From: DATJHM01 sp035493895
GTDB taxonomy: Bacteria; Chloroflexota; Ktedonobacteria; Ktedonobacterales; Ktedonobacteraceae
Direction: 5' to 3'
NCBI GenBank assembly: GCA_035493895.1
Contig: DATJHM010000030.1
Coordinates: 1 to 6,683 of the forward strand
Length of the DNA stretch: 6,683 bases
Positions within the stretch are counted from its first letter, which is position 1. Each line of letters begins with the position of its first letter. The notes beneath the pieces are model-generated. The model saw nothing but the letters and a program-made list of their open reading frames with translations. It searched no databases and had not been told where the DNA came from. This document shows positions 1-5,687 of the stretch, piece after piece. Position numbers and translations under genes: made by a program.

Positions 1-972
1 TCATCTGCGTTCTTCGGGTACGACAGGAGGGGTGCCGTAGGTATGAAACGTCGCGACGGTCGGCGTGCCCCAGGCCTGCCCTTTAGCGCGGTCCGCCTGG
101 CTCCAGATAATCGGTTTCCAATCGGGATCGAGGATCAGGTAGCTGCCGGTAGCGATTTCGACGCGGTTCCCCCCTGGTTCGCGAGTATAGAGGAAGAAGC
201 CTTGCGCAATCGCATGTTTGCCGGGCGCAAATTCAATGGGGATGCCGTGCTCCAGGTAGATATCTGCAGCGCGCAGCACATCTTCGCGGGTGTCGACCCA
301 GTAGGCGATATGGTGGAGGCGACCGGTCGAGCCCGTGGCGTCCATCGTATAGACAACATCGTAGGCTTTATTCGTAAAGGTCAACCAGATGCCGGACTCG
401 GTCCCATCGTCGAGCACAATTTCCTCGGTCAACATCGCGCCCATTTGCTGCTGCATAAAGGCGCGGTTCGAGGCGGGATGGCGACCAAGAAAGTTGATGT
501 GATCGAGGCGACGCACGCCAATGCCGTGATTGGGAGTGCGCTGTGGCTGATTTTTGAGGGCAGGTCGTAGGGCGTCGGGAGCCTGATACTTCTCGCTTTC
601 GTAGTAGAGTTCCAGGACATGGCCATCGGGGTCGGTAAACTGGTAGGCTTTGCCATGACCTATATCGCCGTCAAGCCAGCCCAGTCCGCGCCCGCTGGCT
701 TCGATGGCCTGTGCGCGCCGATCCAGCGCTTGCGGGCTCCATGCTCGAAACGCCGTGTGGGCGATGCCAGCTTGCCTGGACTCAGTCAGTTTGAGGGAGT
801 AGCTTTCATACTCACCCCATGCGCGCAAATAGACGGATTGTCCCTGACGTGCAACCTCTTGCATACTCAGAACATCGCAAAAAAAGCGGAGACTTTCTTC
901 TGGTTTGGGTGTCAGAAGCTCAACATGACCAAGATGTGCAACGTCGCGCAGTATTCCTTGAGATTCTCCCAT
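1..972 (-). CDS. Two-domain extradiol ring-cleavage dioxygenase, catechol 2,3-dioxygenase (XylE/metapyrocatechase) type, VOC superfamily
   Basis: This family opens catechols next to the diol using Fe(II) and O2 to give 2-hydroxymuconic semialdehydes, in the cytoplasm. The 323-aa product (XylE has 307) shows two glyoxalase-fold domains, about residues 10-130 and 150-300. Aligned by memory with XylE, the C-terminal metal ligands are present: His158 (LDHINFL), His221 (LHHIAYW) and Glu272 (GNRVEI). The second-shell His253 and Tyr262 also match XylE His246 and Tyr255 at identical spacings. The exception is Tyr204 (NKAYDV), which sits where XylE has the acid-base His199 (STKAHDV). The N-terminal domain also keeps a His16/His72/Glu121 pattern. 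I chose the ATG at 972 because AAAGGA lies 9 nt upstream; the in-frame GTG at 990 has no good ribosome site. It is divergent from the aldehyde dehydrogenase gene, and its TGA stop is at the window edge. The family is fairly certain; the substrate is unknown. Confidence 0.88.
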   Translation of the reverse strand: MGESQGILRDVAHLGHVELLTPKPEESLRFFCDVLSMQEVARQGQSVYLRAWGEYESYSLKLTESRQAGIAHTAFRAWSPQALDRRAQAIEASGRGLGWLDGDIGHGKAYQFTDPDGHVLELYYESEKYQAPDALRPALKNQPQRTPNHGIGVRRLDHINFLGRHPASNRAFMQQQMGAMLTEEIVLDDGTESGIWLTFTNKAYDVVYTMDATGSTGRLHHIAYWVDTREDVLRAADIYLEHGIPIEFAPGKHAIAQGFFLYTREPGGNRVEIATGSYLILDPDWKPIIWSQADRAKGQAWGTPTVATFHTYGTPPVVPEERR

Positions 973-981
973 CTGATCGTG

Positions 982-987
982 TCCTTT
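982..987 (-). promoter_or_regulatory. Ribosome binding site deciding the dioxygenase start
   Basis: On the minus strand AAAGGA lies 9 nt before the ATG at 972. It overlaps the reading frame that would follow the GTG at 990, so the GTG is probably not the start. Confidence 0.6.
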
Positions 988-1042
988 CACGATTCATCAC
1001 CAATAGAAATCGTCAGGATGAGTTGTGTCGCTGGAGAACGAT

Positions 1043-1048
1043 ATTGTA
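1043..1048 (-). promoter_or_regulatory. Candidate -10 box (TACAAT) for the dioxygenase
   Basis: TACAAT on the minus strand matches 5 of 6 consensus -10 bases and would start a leader of about 65 nt. No recognisable -35 lies 16-18 bp upstream; the spacer there is filled by the ATTGTTAACAAT palindrome. It is an alternative to the TTGACT promoter farther upstream. Confidence 0.3.
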
Positions 1049-1054
1049 GACGAA

Positions 1055-1066
1055 ATTGTTAACAAT
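1055..1066. promoter_or_regulatory. Perfect 12-bp palindrome, candidate operator
   Basis: ATTGTTAACAAT is a perfect dyad without spacer. An extra ATTGT half-site occurs at 1043-1047, 12 bp from the left half. The palindrome lies between the two candidate minus-strand promoters: just downstream of the predicted start of one and in the -35/-10 spacer of the other. That position would suit a dimeric helix-turn-helix repressor of the dioxygenase gene. The assignment as an operator is inference, and the binding protein is unknown. Confidence 0.45.
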
Positions 1067-1080
1067 ACGCGTCTTTAATG

Positions 1081-1110
1081 GGAATAACATATTTGGAGGG
1101 GGAAAGTCAA
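1081..1110 (-). promoter_or_regulatory. Candidate sigma-70-type promoter for the dioxygenase
   Basis: On the minus strand a good -35 (TTGACT, 1110-1105) is followed 18 bp later by a poor -10 (TATTCC, 1086-1081). Initiation would be near 1074, placing the ATTGTTAACAAT palindrome just inside the transcript. The weak -10 leaves room for an activator or for the alternative TACAAT box. Confidence 0.35.
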
Positions 1111-1163
1111 GAGGGAAGCAGGAAGATTGAAAAGATCCCAGGCTGTTCACAAACGCATATCCC

Positions 1164-1192
1164 TTGACTTCATACATATTTCCTCATATACT
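1164..1192 (+). promoter_or_regulatory. Near-consensus sigma-70-type promoter for the aldehyde dehydrogenase/DJ-1 pair
   Basis: TTGACT (1164-1169) and TATACT (1187-1192) are separated by exactly 17 bp, five of six matches in each box. Transcription would start near 1199, giving a leader of about 220 nt before the ATG at 1420. It is the strongest promoter-like sequence I see in the window. Confidence 0.6.
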
Positions 1193-1201
1193 CGATGTAT
1201 G
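1171..1201. repeat. Inverted repeat flanking the plus-strand -10 box
   Basis: CATACAT (1171-1177) and ATGTATG (1195-1201) are perfect inverted repeats with a 17-nt gap, centred just upstream of the -10. A second overlapping pair, ACGCATA (1153-1159) and TATGCGT (1198-1204), brackets the whole promoter. Either could be a regulator site, but short AT-rich repeats also arise by chance. Confidence 0.35.
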
Positions 1202-1339
1202 CGTATTCATCCGATAAATATTTCTTCTGCTGTCTGGTAAAAATTGCGTTTCGCCGTCTCAGCCGGAAAAAGTATCGCAGGCCAACTGTGGTGCATCGGA
1301 TGGACACATTCCCAGTAAGAGGTCCGCTTTGCTTCACGA

Positions 1340-1349
1340 GTAAATTTAC
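1340..1349. repeat. 10-bp palindrome GTAAATTTAC in the aldehyde dehydrogenase leader
   Basis: This is a perfect dyad about 70 bp upstream of the start codon. A related AGTAAAATTT follows at 1355-1364, so AGTAAATTT-like sequence occurs twice within 26 bp. It could be an operator acting within the leader. No function is shown. Confidence 0.25.
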
Positions 1350-1404
1350 CCATCAGTAAAATTTGTACGCGCTTTCTCCTCACGCATTCCATTGATCTTT
1401 GAAA

Positions 1405-1411
1405 AAGGGAG
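1405..1411 (+). promoter_or_regulatory. Ribosome binding site deciding the aldehyde dehydrogenase start
   Basis: AAGGGAG ends 8 nt before the ATG at 1420. It lies inside the extension that the TTG at 1399 would open, so translation very probably begins at 1420. Confidence 0.7.
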
Positions 1412-1419
1412 ATACCTCT

Positions 1420-2892
1420 ATGGCGATGATACCCACAGCAACGTTGCTGGATCGGCAGATCTGGTCAGGAAAAATCTTCAATGGCACCTGGATTACCTCT
1501 ACAGGGGGCGAGTATGCGTCGATCGAACCGGCCACGGGAGCGCAACTCGATGTGATTGGCCGCGCGAGTCTCGAGGATGTGCAACGGGCAGCCGAGCAGG
1601 CGGCAGAGGCGCAACAGGCCTGGGCTCGCGTCTCGTTTAATGAGCGGGCCCGCGTGCTGCGTCGCGCTGGCGAACTCTGGGAGCAGCATGCTGCCGAGAT
1701 CCAGCAATGGCTCATGCGCGAGTCGGGTTCAATTGCGCCCAAGGCTGGCTTTGAACTGCATGTGACCGCCAATGAATGCTATGAGGCTGCGGCACTGGCA
1801 ACCCAGCCCTACGGTCGACTTTTACGTTCAGAGGATGCGAGGCTCAGCTTCGCCAGACGCCTGCCCGTGGGCGTTGTGGGCGTTATTTCACCCTTCAATG
1901 TTCCCCTTATTTTGTCCATTCGCGCCGTTGCTCCCGCCCTCGCACTTGGCAATGCCGTGCTGCTCAAGCCCGATCCTCGTACTGCCGTGAGCGGAGGCGT
2001 TACCCTTGCTCGTATTTTTGAAGAAGCCGGGCTGCCTCCTGGTGTGTTGCACGTTCTGCCGGGTGGGGCCGAGGTCGGCGAGGCGGTCGTTACCAATCCC
2101 CATGTACGCGTGATCAGCTTCACGGGTTCGACCACCGCGGGCAGGATCGTAGGCGAACTAGCAGCCAGACATCTCAAGCGTGCCCACCTTGAACTTGGTG
2201 GCAACAGTGCGCTGATCGTTTTGGACGATGTGGATCTCGATGCCGCAGTGGCAGCCGGAGCGTGGGGCACGTTCTTCCATCAAGGTCAGGTATGTATGGC
2301 GACGAGCCGTCACCTTGTCCATGAGCGGATCGCTGATGCCTACGTCGAGCGTCTCACCGCGGCGGCTGAGCATCTCACCGTAGGCGATCCCGCCAGAGAG
2401 TCGGTCGCGCTTGGTCCGATTATCGATGAACGCCAGCGCGATAAGGTTCATAGTCTGGTGACCTCCAGCGTGCATGCAGGCGCTCGCCTCACCACGGGAG
2501 GGAATTTTACCGGGCTGTTCTATCGACCCACGGTCCTCGCCAATGTGACTCCGGGAATGGCAGCCTATGATAACGAGATCTTCGGTCCAGTGGCTCCGGT
2601 GGTCACGTTTTCAACTCTCGATGAGGCAGTCGCGCTCGCACGCGGGACGGAGTATGGGCTCTCGCTTGGCATCCTGAGCAAGGATGTGATGAAGGCCATG
2701 AACCTTGCCGAGCGTATTCCCAGCGGTCTTGTGCACATCAATGACCAGACGATCAATGACGAACCATTTGCTCCATTTGGTGGCGTTGGGGCGTCAGGGA
2801 ACGGAGGGCGTTTAGGTGGCGCGGATTGGAATATCGAAGCCTTCACCGAAACACAATGGGTCACGCTGCGTGAACAGATCGCGCCTCATTAG
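1420..2892 (+). CDS. Aryl-aldehyde dehydrogenase (benzaldehyde/vanillin dehydrogenase-like), NAD(P)-dependent
   Basis: This enzyme oxidises an aldehyde to a carboxylic acid with NAD(P)+ in the cytoplasm. The 490-aa length is normal for the ALDH superfamily. Residues are numbered from the ATG at 1420. The fold signatures appear in order: SPFNVP with oxyanion Asn160, cofactor-binding Lys183 (LLKPDPRTAV), the FTGSTTAG nucleotide turn near 234-241, general base Glu258 (LELGG), nucleophile Cys292 (QGQVCMATSR) and Glu386/Phe388 (NEIFGP). The KPDPRTAVSGG loop and the C-terminal FGGVGASGNGGRLGG...EAFTETQWVT stretch are typical of XylC-like benzaldehyde, vanillin and salicylaldehyde dehydrogenases, so an aromatic aldehyde is the likely substrate. 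A strong promoter lies about 220 bp upstream, and the DJ-1-like gene follows after 51 bp, probably co-transcribed. The exact aldehyde and the NAD/NADP preference cannot be read from the sequence. Confidence 0.9.
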   Translation: MAMIPTATLLDRQIWSGKIFNGTWITSTGGEYASIEPATGAQLDVIGRASLEDVQRAAEQAAEAQQAWARVSFNERARVLRRAGELWEQHAAEIQQWLMRESGSIAPKAGFELHVTANECYEAAALATQPYGRLLRSEDARLSFARRLPVGVVGVISPFNVPLILSIRAVAPALALGNAVLLKPDPRTAVSGGVTLARIFEEAGLPPGVLHVLPGGAEVGEAVVTNPHVRVISFTGSTTAGRIVGELAARHLKRAHLELGGNSALIVLDDVDLDAAVAAGAWGTFFHQGQVCMATSRHLVHERIADAYVERLTAAAEHLTVGDPARESVALGPIIDERQRDKVHSLVTSSVHAGARLTTGGNFTGLFYRPTVLANVTPGMAAYDNEIFGPVAPVVTFSTLDEAVALARGTEYGLSLGILSKDVMKAMNLAERIPSGLVHINDQTINDEPFAPFGGVGASGNGGRLGGADWNIEAFTETQWVTLREQIAPH

Positions 2893-2928
2893 CGATGATG
2901 CTGTAATAAACACTGTTTAAGAACAATG

Positions 2929-2934
2929 AGGAGG
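2929..2934 (+). promoter_or_regulatory. Strong ribosome binding site for the DJ-1-like gene
   Basis: A full AGGAGG ends 9 nt before the ATG at 2944. The upstream in-frame ATG at 2926 directly abuts this site and cannot use it, so 2944 is the start. Confidence 0.8.
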
Positions 2935-2943
2935 TCACTTACG

Positions 2944-3525
2944 ATGAGTGCAAAAAAATTGTTGATGCTTGTTGGCGATTATGTGGAAGATTACGAAGTG
3001 ATGGTGCCTTTTCAGGCATTGTTGATGGTAGGACATACCGTGCATGCCGTTTGCCCCGGGAAAGAAGCGGGTCAGAAGGTGCGTACTGCGATCCATGACT
3101 TTGAGGGCGACCAGACCTACAGTGAGAAGCCCGGCCATAATTTCCAATTGAATGCCACCTTTGCTGAGGTGAAAGAGGCAGAGTATGATGCACTGGTCAT
3201 CCCCGGTGGGCGTGCGCCAGAGTATATTCGCCTGAATGAGCGCGTTCTGGAGATCGTGCGTCACTTTGCGCAAACGAACAAGCCGATTGCCGCTGTCTGT
3301 CATGGGCCCCAGGTGCTCGCGGCAGCAGGAGTGCTCACTGCAAGAACCTGTACGGCCTATCCTGCCGTTGGGCCCGATGTCACGCAGGCGGGTGGCCATT
3401 TTCTCCCCATGGAAGCGAACCAGGCAACCGTCGATGGTAATCTGGTTACTGCGCCTGCATGGCCCGCTCACCCGGCCTGGCTGGCAAAGTTTTTGGAGGC
3501 ATTGGGAACTAAAATCGAGTTATAA
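2944..3525 (+). CDS. DJ-1/PfpI family protein, DJ-1D (glyoxalase III)-like
   Basis: This is a 193-aa single-domain class I glutamine amidotransferase-like protein. The nucleophile elbow AAVCHGP places Cys119 and His120. Glu18 (DYEVMVP) falls at the same number and context as Glu18 of human DJ-1, which hydrogen-bonds the reactive cysteine. As I remember plant DJ-1D, the match runs through GDYxEDYEVMVPFQAL, VCPGK, AVHDF-like, GHNFxLNATF, LVIPGGRAPEY and a late HP motif (His176 here). DJ-1D is a two-domain, glutathione-independent glyoxalase that turns methylglyoxal into D-lactate; this gene encodes one such domain, which would presumably work as a dimer. Named alternatives in the family are stress-linked PfpI peptidases and isonitrile hydratase-like enzymes. 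The position 51 bp after an aldehyde dehydrogenase supports a role in carbonyl detoxification. The fold is certain; the activity is inferred. Confidence 0.87.
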   Translation: MSAKKLLMLVGDYVEDYEVMVPFQALLMVGHTVHAVCPGKEAGQKVRTAIHDFEGDQTYSEKPGHNFQLNATFAEVKEAEYDALVIPGGRAPEYIRLNERVLEIVRHFAQTNKPIAAVCHGPQVLAAAGVLTARTCTAYPAVGPDVTQAGGHFLPMEANQATVDGNLVTAPAWPAHPAWLAKFLEALGTKIEL

Positions 3526-3547
3526 CTGTATTTCGTGCAGGAGTAGT

Positions 3548-3612
3548 GGCTTGCCAGACGTCATTGCGTCTTTTCTGTTTGGTCTACCAGTTCGGCAGTG
3601 GCAAGGCCTTTT
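3548..3612 (+). terminator. Larger stem-loop ending in TTTT, alternative terminator
   Basis: CTTGCCA (3550-3556) pairs with TGGCAAG (3599-3605), and two more G-C pairs form across a one-base bulge. TTTT follows at 3609-3612. The 42-nt loop contains the smaller hairpin. The two share base 3556, so they compete slightly. On the minus strand this structure has no trailing U run. Confidence 0.25.
3556..3574 (+). terminator. Weak intrinsic terminator after the DJ-1-like gene
   Basis: AGACGT-CATT-GCGTCT can form a 6-bp hairpin including one G-U pair, followed by a short TTTT run. The stem is short, so termination may be partial. It starts 31 bp after the stop codon. Confidence 0.35.
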
Positions 3613-3631
3613 AACTCCATTTATATATATG

Positions 3632-4786
3632 TCAGGCTCCCTCTTCCCTTGCGATTGCAGGCTCATCCGTCTCGAAGAGATGAACTGCTTCGCGGGGAAA
3701 AGCGAGCGTCACCGCTTGCCCGGCGGCGATATGCAGCGTGCGATGTTGCCAGCGTGGAACAGGGATCTCCAATTGCATCTCAGGAGTGAGGTAGACCGTC
3801 ACTATATGGACCATACCTCGCGCCTGATCTTGTATGATGCGGCCTGGTAGAAGCACGTCAGGTCGTGTGATGTCCGGTTTTGTTTCCGTTTCGCAGATGA
3901 TGATTTCATCGGTGTGCAGCCCGATCTCGATTGATTGTCCGGGCTGCACCTTTCTTGTCAGAGGTACGACGGCTTGTAGGGTCAGGTCGGCGACCTGGAT
4001 ATGGGCCAGTTGTTGATGAGCTGAGAATGGTTCTATTGAGATAATGCGCCCAGTCCAGTGCTCCCTCATCCCGACCAGTTCGGCGACCTGGGGCGTGCGT
4101 GGCGAGCGAAAAACATCCTCGGGCGAACCGATTTGCAGGACATGGCCATGATGGATGACCACGACCGTATCGGAGAGCATCTGAGCGTCCAGCGGATCGT
4201 GCGTCACGAGCACCAGTGGCACCTGGAATTGTTCGTAAAAGCGTTGCAGTTCCTCACGGAGCGCCGCGTGTACGGGTGCATCGAGCGCGCTCCAGGGCTC
4301 ATCCAGCAGAAGCAGTTGCGGCTCTCTTGCCAGCGCACGGGCCAGCGCGACACGCTGTTGCTGACCTCCTGAAAGCTGGCCGGGGCGCAAACGTTCCAGG
4401 CCATCCAGGCGCATCAGAGAAATTAATTCGGTCACGCGCTGTTTCGCCTCGTTTCCGCGTTGTTGTTGGCCAAAAGCGACATTCTGGGCAACAGTGAGAT
4501 GGGGGAAGAGGGCATAGTTTTGGGGCAGGTAGCCGATTCTCCGCTCTTGAGGAGGGACAAAGAGACCCGTGGCGCTCTCGTGCCAGAGCGTTTCCCCTCG
4601 GCTGATGCGCGCGCGGTCAAGAGGAAACAGTCCGGCAATCGCCTGCAAGGTCAGACTTTTGCCCGCGCCGGAAGCTCCAAAGAGCGTAATGCGACTGGCG
4701 GGAGCACGAAACGCCACCTCCAGCGAAAATCGTGGGAGCGCGCGCCGGACTTCGACGGAAAGGGTCGTATCTTTGAAATCTGCCAT
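3632..4786 (-). CDS. modC: Molybdate/tungstate ABC transporter ATP-binding protein (ModC-like)
   Basis: This is the cytoplasmic ATPase that powers oxyanion import; it is 384 aa, somewhat longer than E. coli ModC (352). All nucleotide-binding motifs are intact: Walker A GASGAGKS (37-44), Q-loop Gln89 (YLPQNYALFPHLTV), signature LSGGQQQ (138-144), Walker B LLLLDE with catalytic Glu163, D-loop SALD (166-169) and switch His196 (VTHD). After about residue 240 come two beta-rich MOP/TOBE-like segments (about 244-298 and 311-370), where ModC proteins usually bind oxyanion for feedback. The PPQERRIGYLPQ stretch is typical of ModC and related sulfate/iron ATPases. The ATG at 4786 lies 7 nt after the permease stop; GAGAGG sits only 3 nt upstream and AGGAG 13 nt upstream, so its translation probably depends on coupling. 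Oxyanion specificity is inferred mainly from the binding protein. A sulfate or iron system is less likely. Confidence 0.85.
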   Translation of the reverse strand: MADFKDTTLSVEVRRALPRFSLEVAFRAPASRITLFGASGAGKSLTLQAIAGLFPLDRARISRGETLWHESATGLFVPPQERRIGYLPQNYALFPHLTVAQNVAFGQQQRGNEAKQRVTELISLMRLDGLERLRPGQLSGGQQQRVALARALAREPQLLLLDEPWSALDAPVHAALREELQRFYEQFQVPLVLVTHDPLDAQMLSDTVVVIHHGHVLQIGSPEDVFRSPRTPQVAELVGMREHWTGRIISIEPFSAHQQLAHIQVADLTLQAVVPLTRKVQPGQSIEIGLHTDEIIICETETKPDITRPDVLLPGRIIQDQARGMVHIVTVYLTPEMQLEIPVPRWQHRTLHIAAGQAVTLAFPREAVHLFETDEPAIAREEGA

Positions 4787-4793
4787 TGGCCTC

Positions 4794-5687
4794 TCATCGC
4801 TCCTGTTTCTGTGTGGGCAGTGTCAGCCAGCGGGGCAAACCCTGGAATATGCGCTGGCTGCGTCGTTCAATAAGCACGACCAGTCCCATGACCAGAATGC
4901 TGACGCCAAGCGAAAGCAGGGCCAGAGGTAGCGCACTCGCGACACCTGATCCACTCAATTGTACATAGACATAGACCGGGAGCGTATAGGGATGGTAGGC
5001 CATGACCACCGTTGCGCCGAACTCGCCCAGAGCACGCATCCAGGCCAGGATCAGTCCAGCCAGAATACCACGCCATGCCAGCGGCAAACTGACGCGCCAG
5101 AACAATCCCCAGCGTTTCTGTCCGAGCGTCATCGCCACTTTCTCCAGATTGGGATCGATAGACTCGAATGAAGAACGGGCAGCGACAACCAGGAATGGTG
5201 CGGAGACGAAGGCCTGGGCAATGATAACGCCGACCAGGGTATCATCGATCTCCCATCCCCGCGCGGCCAGAGGTCCGCCAATAATACCGTAAGGTCCGTA
5301 CAGTAGTAGGAGTATAATGCCACTGACAACGGGCGGGAAGACCAGCGGCACGTAGAGGAGCAGCGAAACCAGTGTCTTCCCCGGAAAATTGAAGCGGGCC
5401 AGCACATATCCCAGCGGAATGCCGAAGAGAGCGATGAAGAGGGTCGAGCAGGAGGCACTGATGAGCGATGTCGTCAGCGCCTCCTGCGCATTCGGGTCAC
5501 TCAGCATTGCGGGTATCTGTGACCAGGGAAGAAAACCCAGAAAAGAGAGCATGGGAGCCAGGAGATAGCAGAACAGACACAGGCCGAGCAGCCAGAGCAC
5601 GCTCCCACCACCTCTGAAGCGAGAAAAGGCCCTCATGGCTCTACCTGGTGCAGCTTTTCGTGGCATGCCATATTCTCTTTCTTGCAT
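4794..5687 (-). CDS. modB: Molybdate/tungstate ABC transporter permease (ModB/WtpB-like)
   Basis: This is a membrane subunit of 297 aa with about six hydrophobic helices, at roughly 29-50, 71-95, 105-130, 150-170, 206-228 and 250-273. The cytoplasmic EAA loop is clear (about 182-205): EKVAMTLGQKRWGLFWRVSLP, followed by the conserved RALGEFGATVV helix. This loop docks the ATPase encoded next. The length is above ModB (about 230) because of a basic N-terminal extension before the first helix. The ATG at 5687 overlaps the binding-protein stop by one base (TGATG), which indicates translational coupling. AGGA is 12 nt upstream, rather far. A second in-frame ATG at 5666 would remove seven residues without touching a helix and cannot be excluded. 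ModB and sulfate CysT/CysW permeases are related; the partner binding protein favours molybdate or tungstate. Confidence 0.86.
   Translation of the reverse strand: MQEREYGMPRKAAPGRAMRAFSRFRGGGSVLWLLGLCLFCYLLAPMLSFLGFLPWSQIPAMLSDPNAQEALTTSLISASCSTLFIALFGIPLGYVLARFNFPGKTLVSLLLYVPLVFPPVVSGIILLLLYGPYGIIGGPLAARGWEIDDTLVGVIIAQAFVSAPFLVVAARSSFESIDPNLEKVAMTLGQKRWGLFWRVSLPLAWRGILAGLILAWMRALGEFGATVVMAYHPYTLPVYVYVQLSGSGVASALPLALLSLGVSILVMGLVVLIERRSQRIFQGLPRWLTLPTQKQER

Larger units (their letters stand above)
973..1419. other. Divergent intergenic regulatory region
   Basis: This 447-bp gap separates the divergent dioxygenase and aldehyde dehydrogenase genes and is visibly richer in A+T than the coding sequence around it. 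It has TTGACT -35-like boxes on both strands (1105-1110 on minus, 1164-1169 on plus), back to back and about 53 bp apart. It also contains perfect palindromes at 1055-1066 and 1340-1349 and a nested inverted repeat around the plus-strand -10. I see no convincing RNA gene, riboswitch or terminator. Only short doubtful reading frames occur, at 1195-1359 on plus and 1207-1392 on minus. The layout suggests that both directions are regulated from here, but no regulator gene is in the window. Confidence 0.7.
3526..3631. other. Convergent intergenic gap
   Basis: This 106-bp gap lies between the stops of the DJ-1-like gene and the transporter ATPase gene. It holds two weak plus-strand hairpins followed by T runs, and a TATATATA stretch at about 3622-3630. 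I see no U-rich terminator reading out of the minus-strand operon. Confidence 0.7.

Noticed and set aside
43..570. Long plus-strand frame inside the dioxygenase gene
   Set aside because: Antisense shadow of a gene with intact family motifs; no ribosome site or recognisable domain.
973..990. GTG start at 990 for the dioxygenase
   Set aside because: No Shine-Dalgarno sequence precedes it; AAAGGA is correctly spaced for the ATG at 972.
1195..1359. 54-codon plus-strand frame in the aldehyde dehydrogenase leader
   Set aside because: No ribosome site, an unremarkable Arg/Lys/Phe-rich composition, and the ATG lies at or before the predicted transcription start.
1399..1419. TTG start at 1399 for the aldehyde dehydrogenase
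   Set aside because: It would translate the AAGGGAG ribosome site that serves the ATG at 1420.
1199..1419. Riboswitch or T-box in the 220-nt leader
   Set aside because: No T-box sequence, no recognisable aptamer core and no terminator hairpin with a U run were seen.
1809..2270. Long minus-strand frame inside the aldehyde dehydrogenase gene
   Set aside because: Low-complexity Ala/Ser/Pro-rich shadow of a well-supported gene.
2912..2927. ATTGTT-CTTA-AACAGT (minus strand) as a second copy of the ATTGTTAACAAT operator
   Set aside because: It has a 4-bp insertion and one mismatch, and it overlaps the region just before the DJ-1-like ribosome site; the likeness is too weak to claim.
2926..2943. 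ATG at 2926 for the DJ-1-like protein
   Set aside because: AGGAGG directly follows it and is placed for the ATG at 2944; the family N-terminus also fits 2944.
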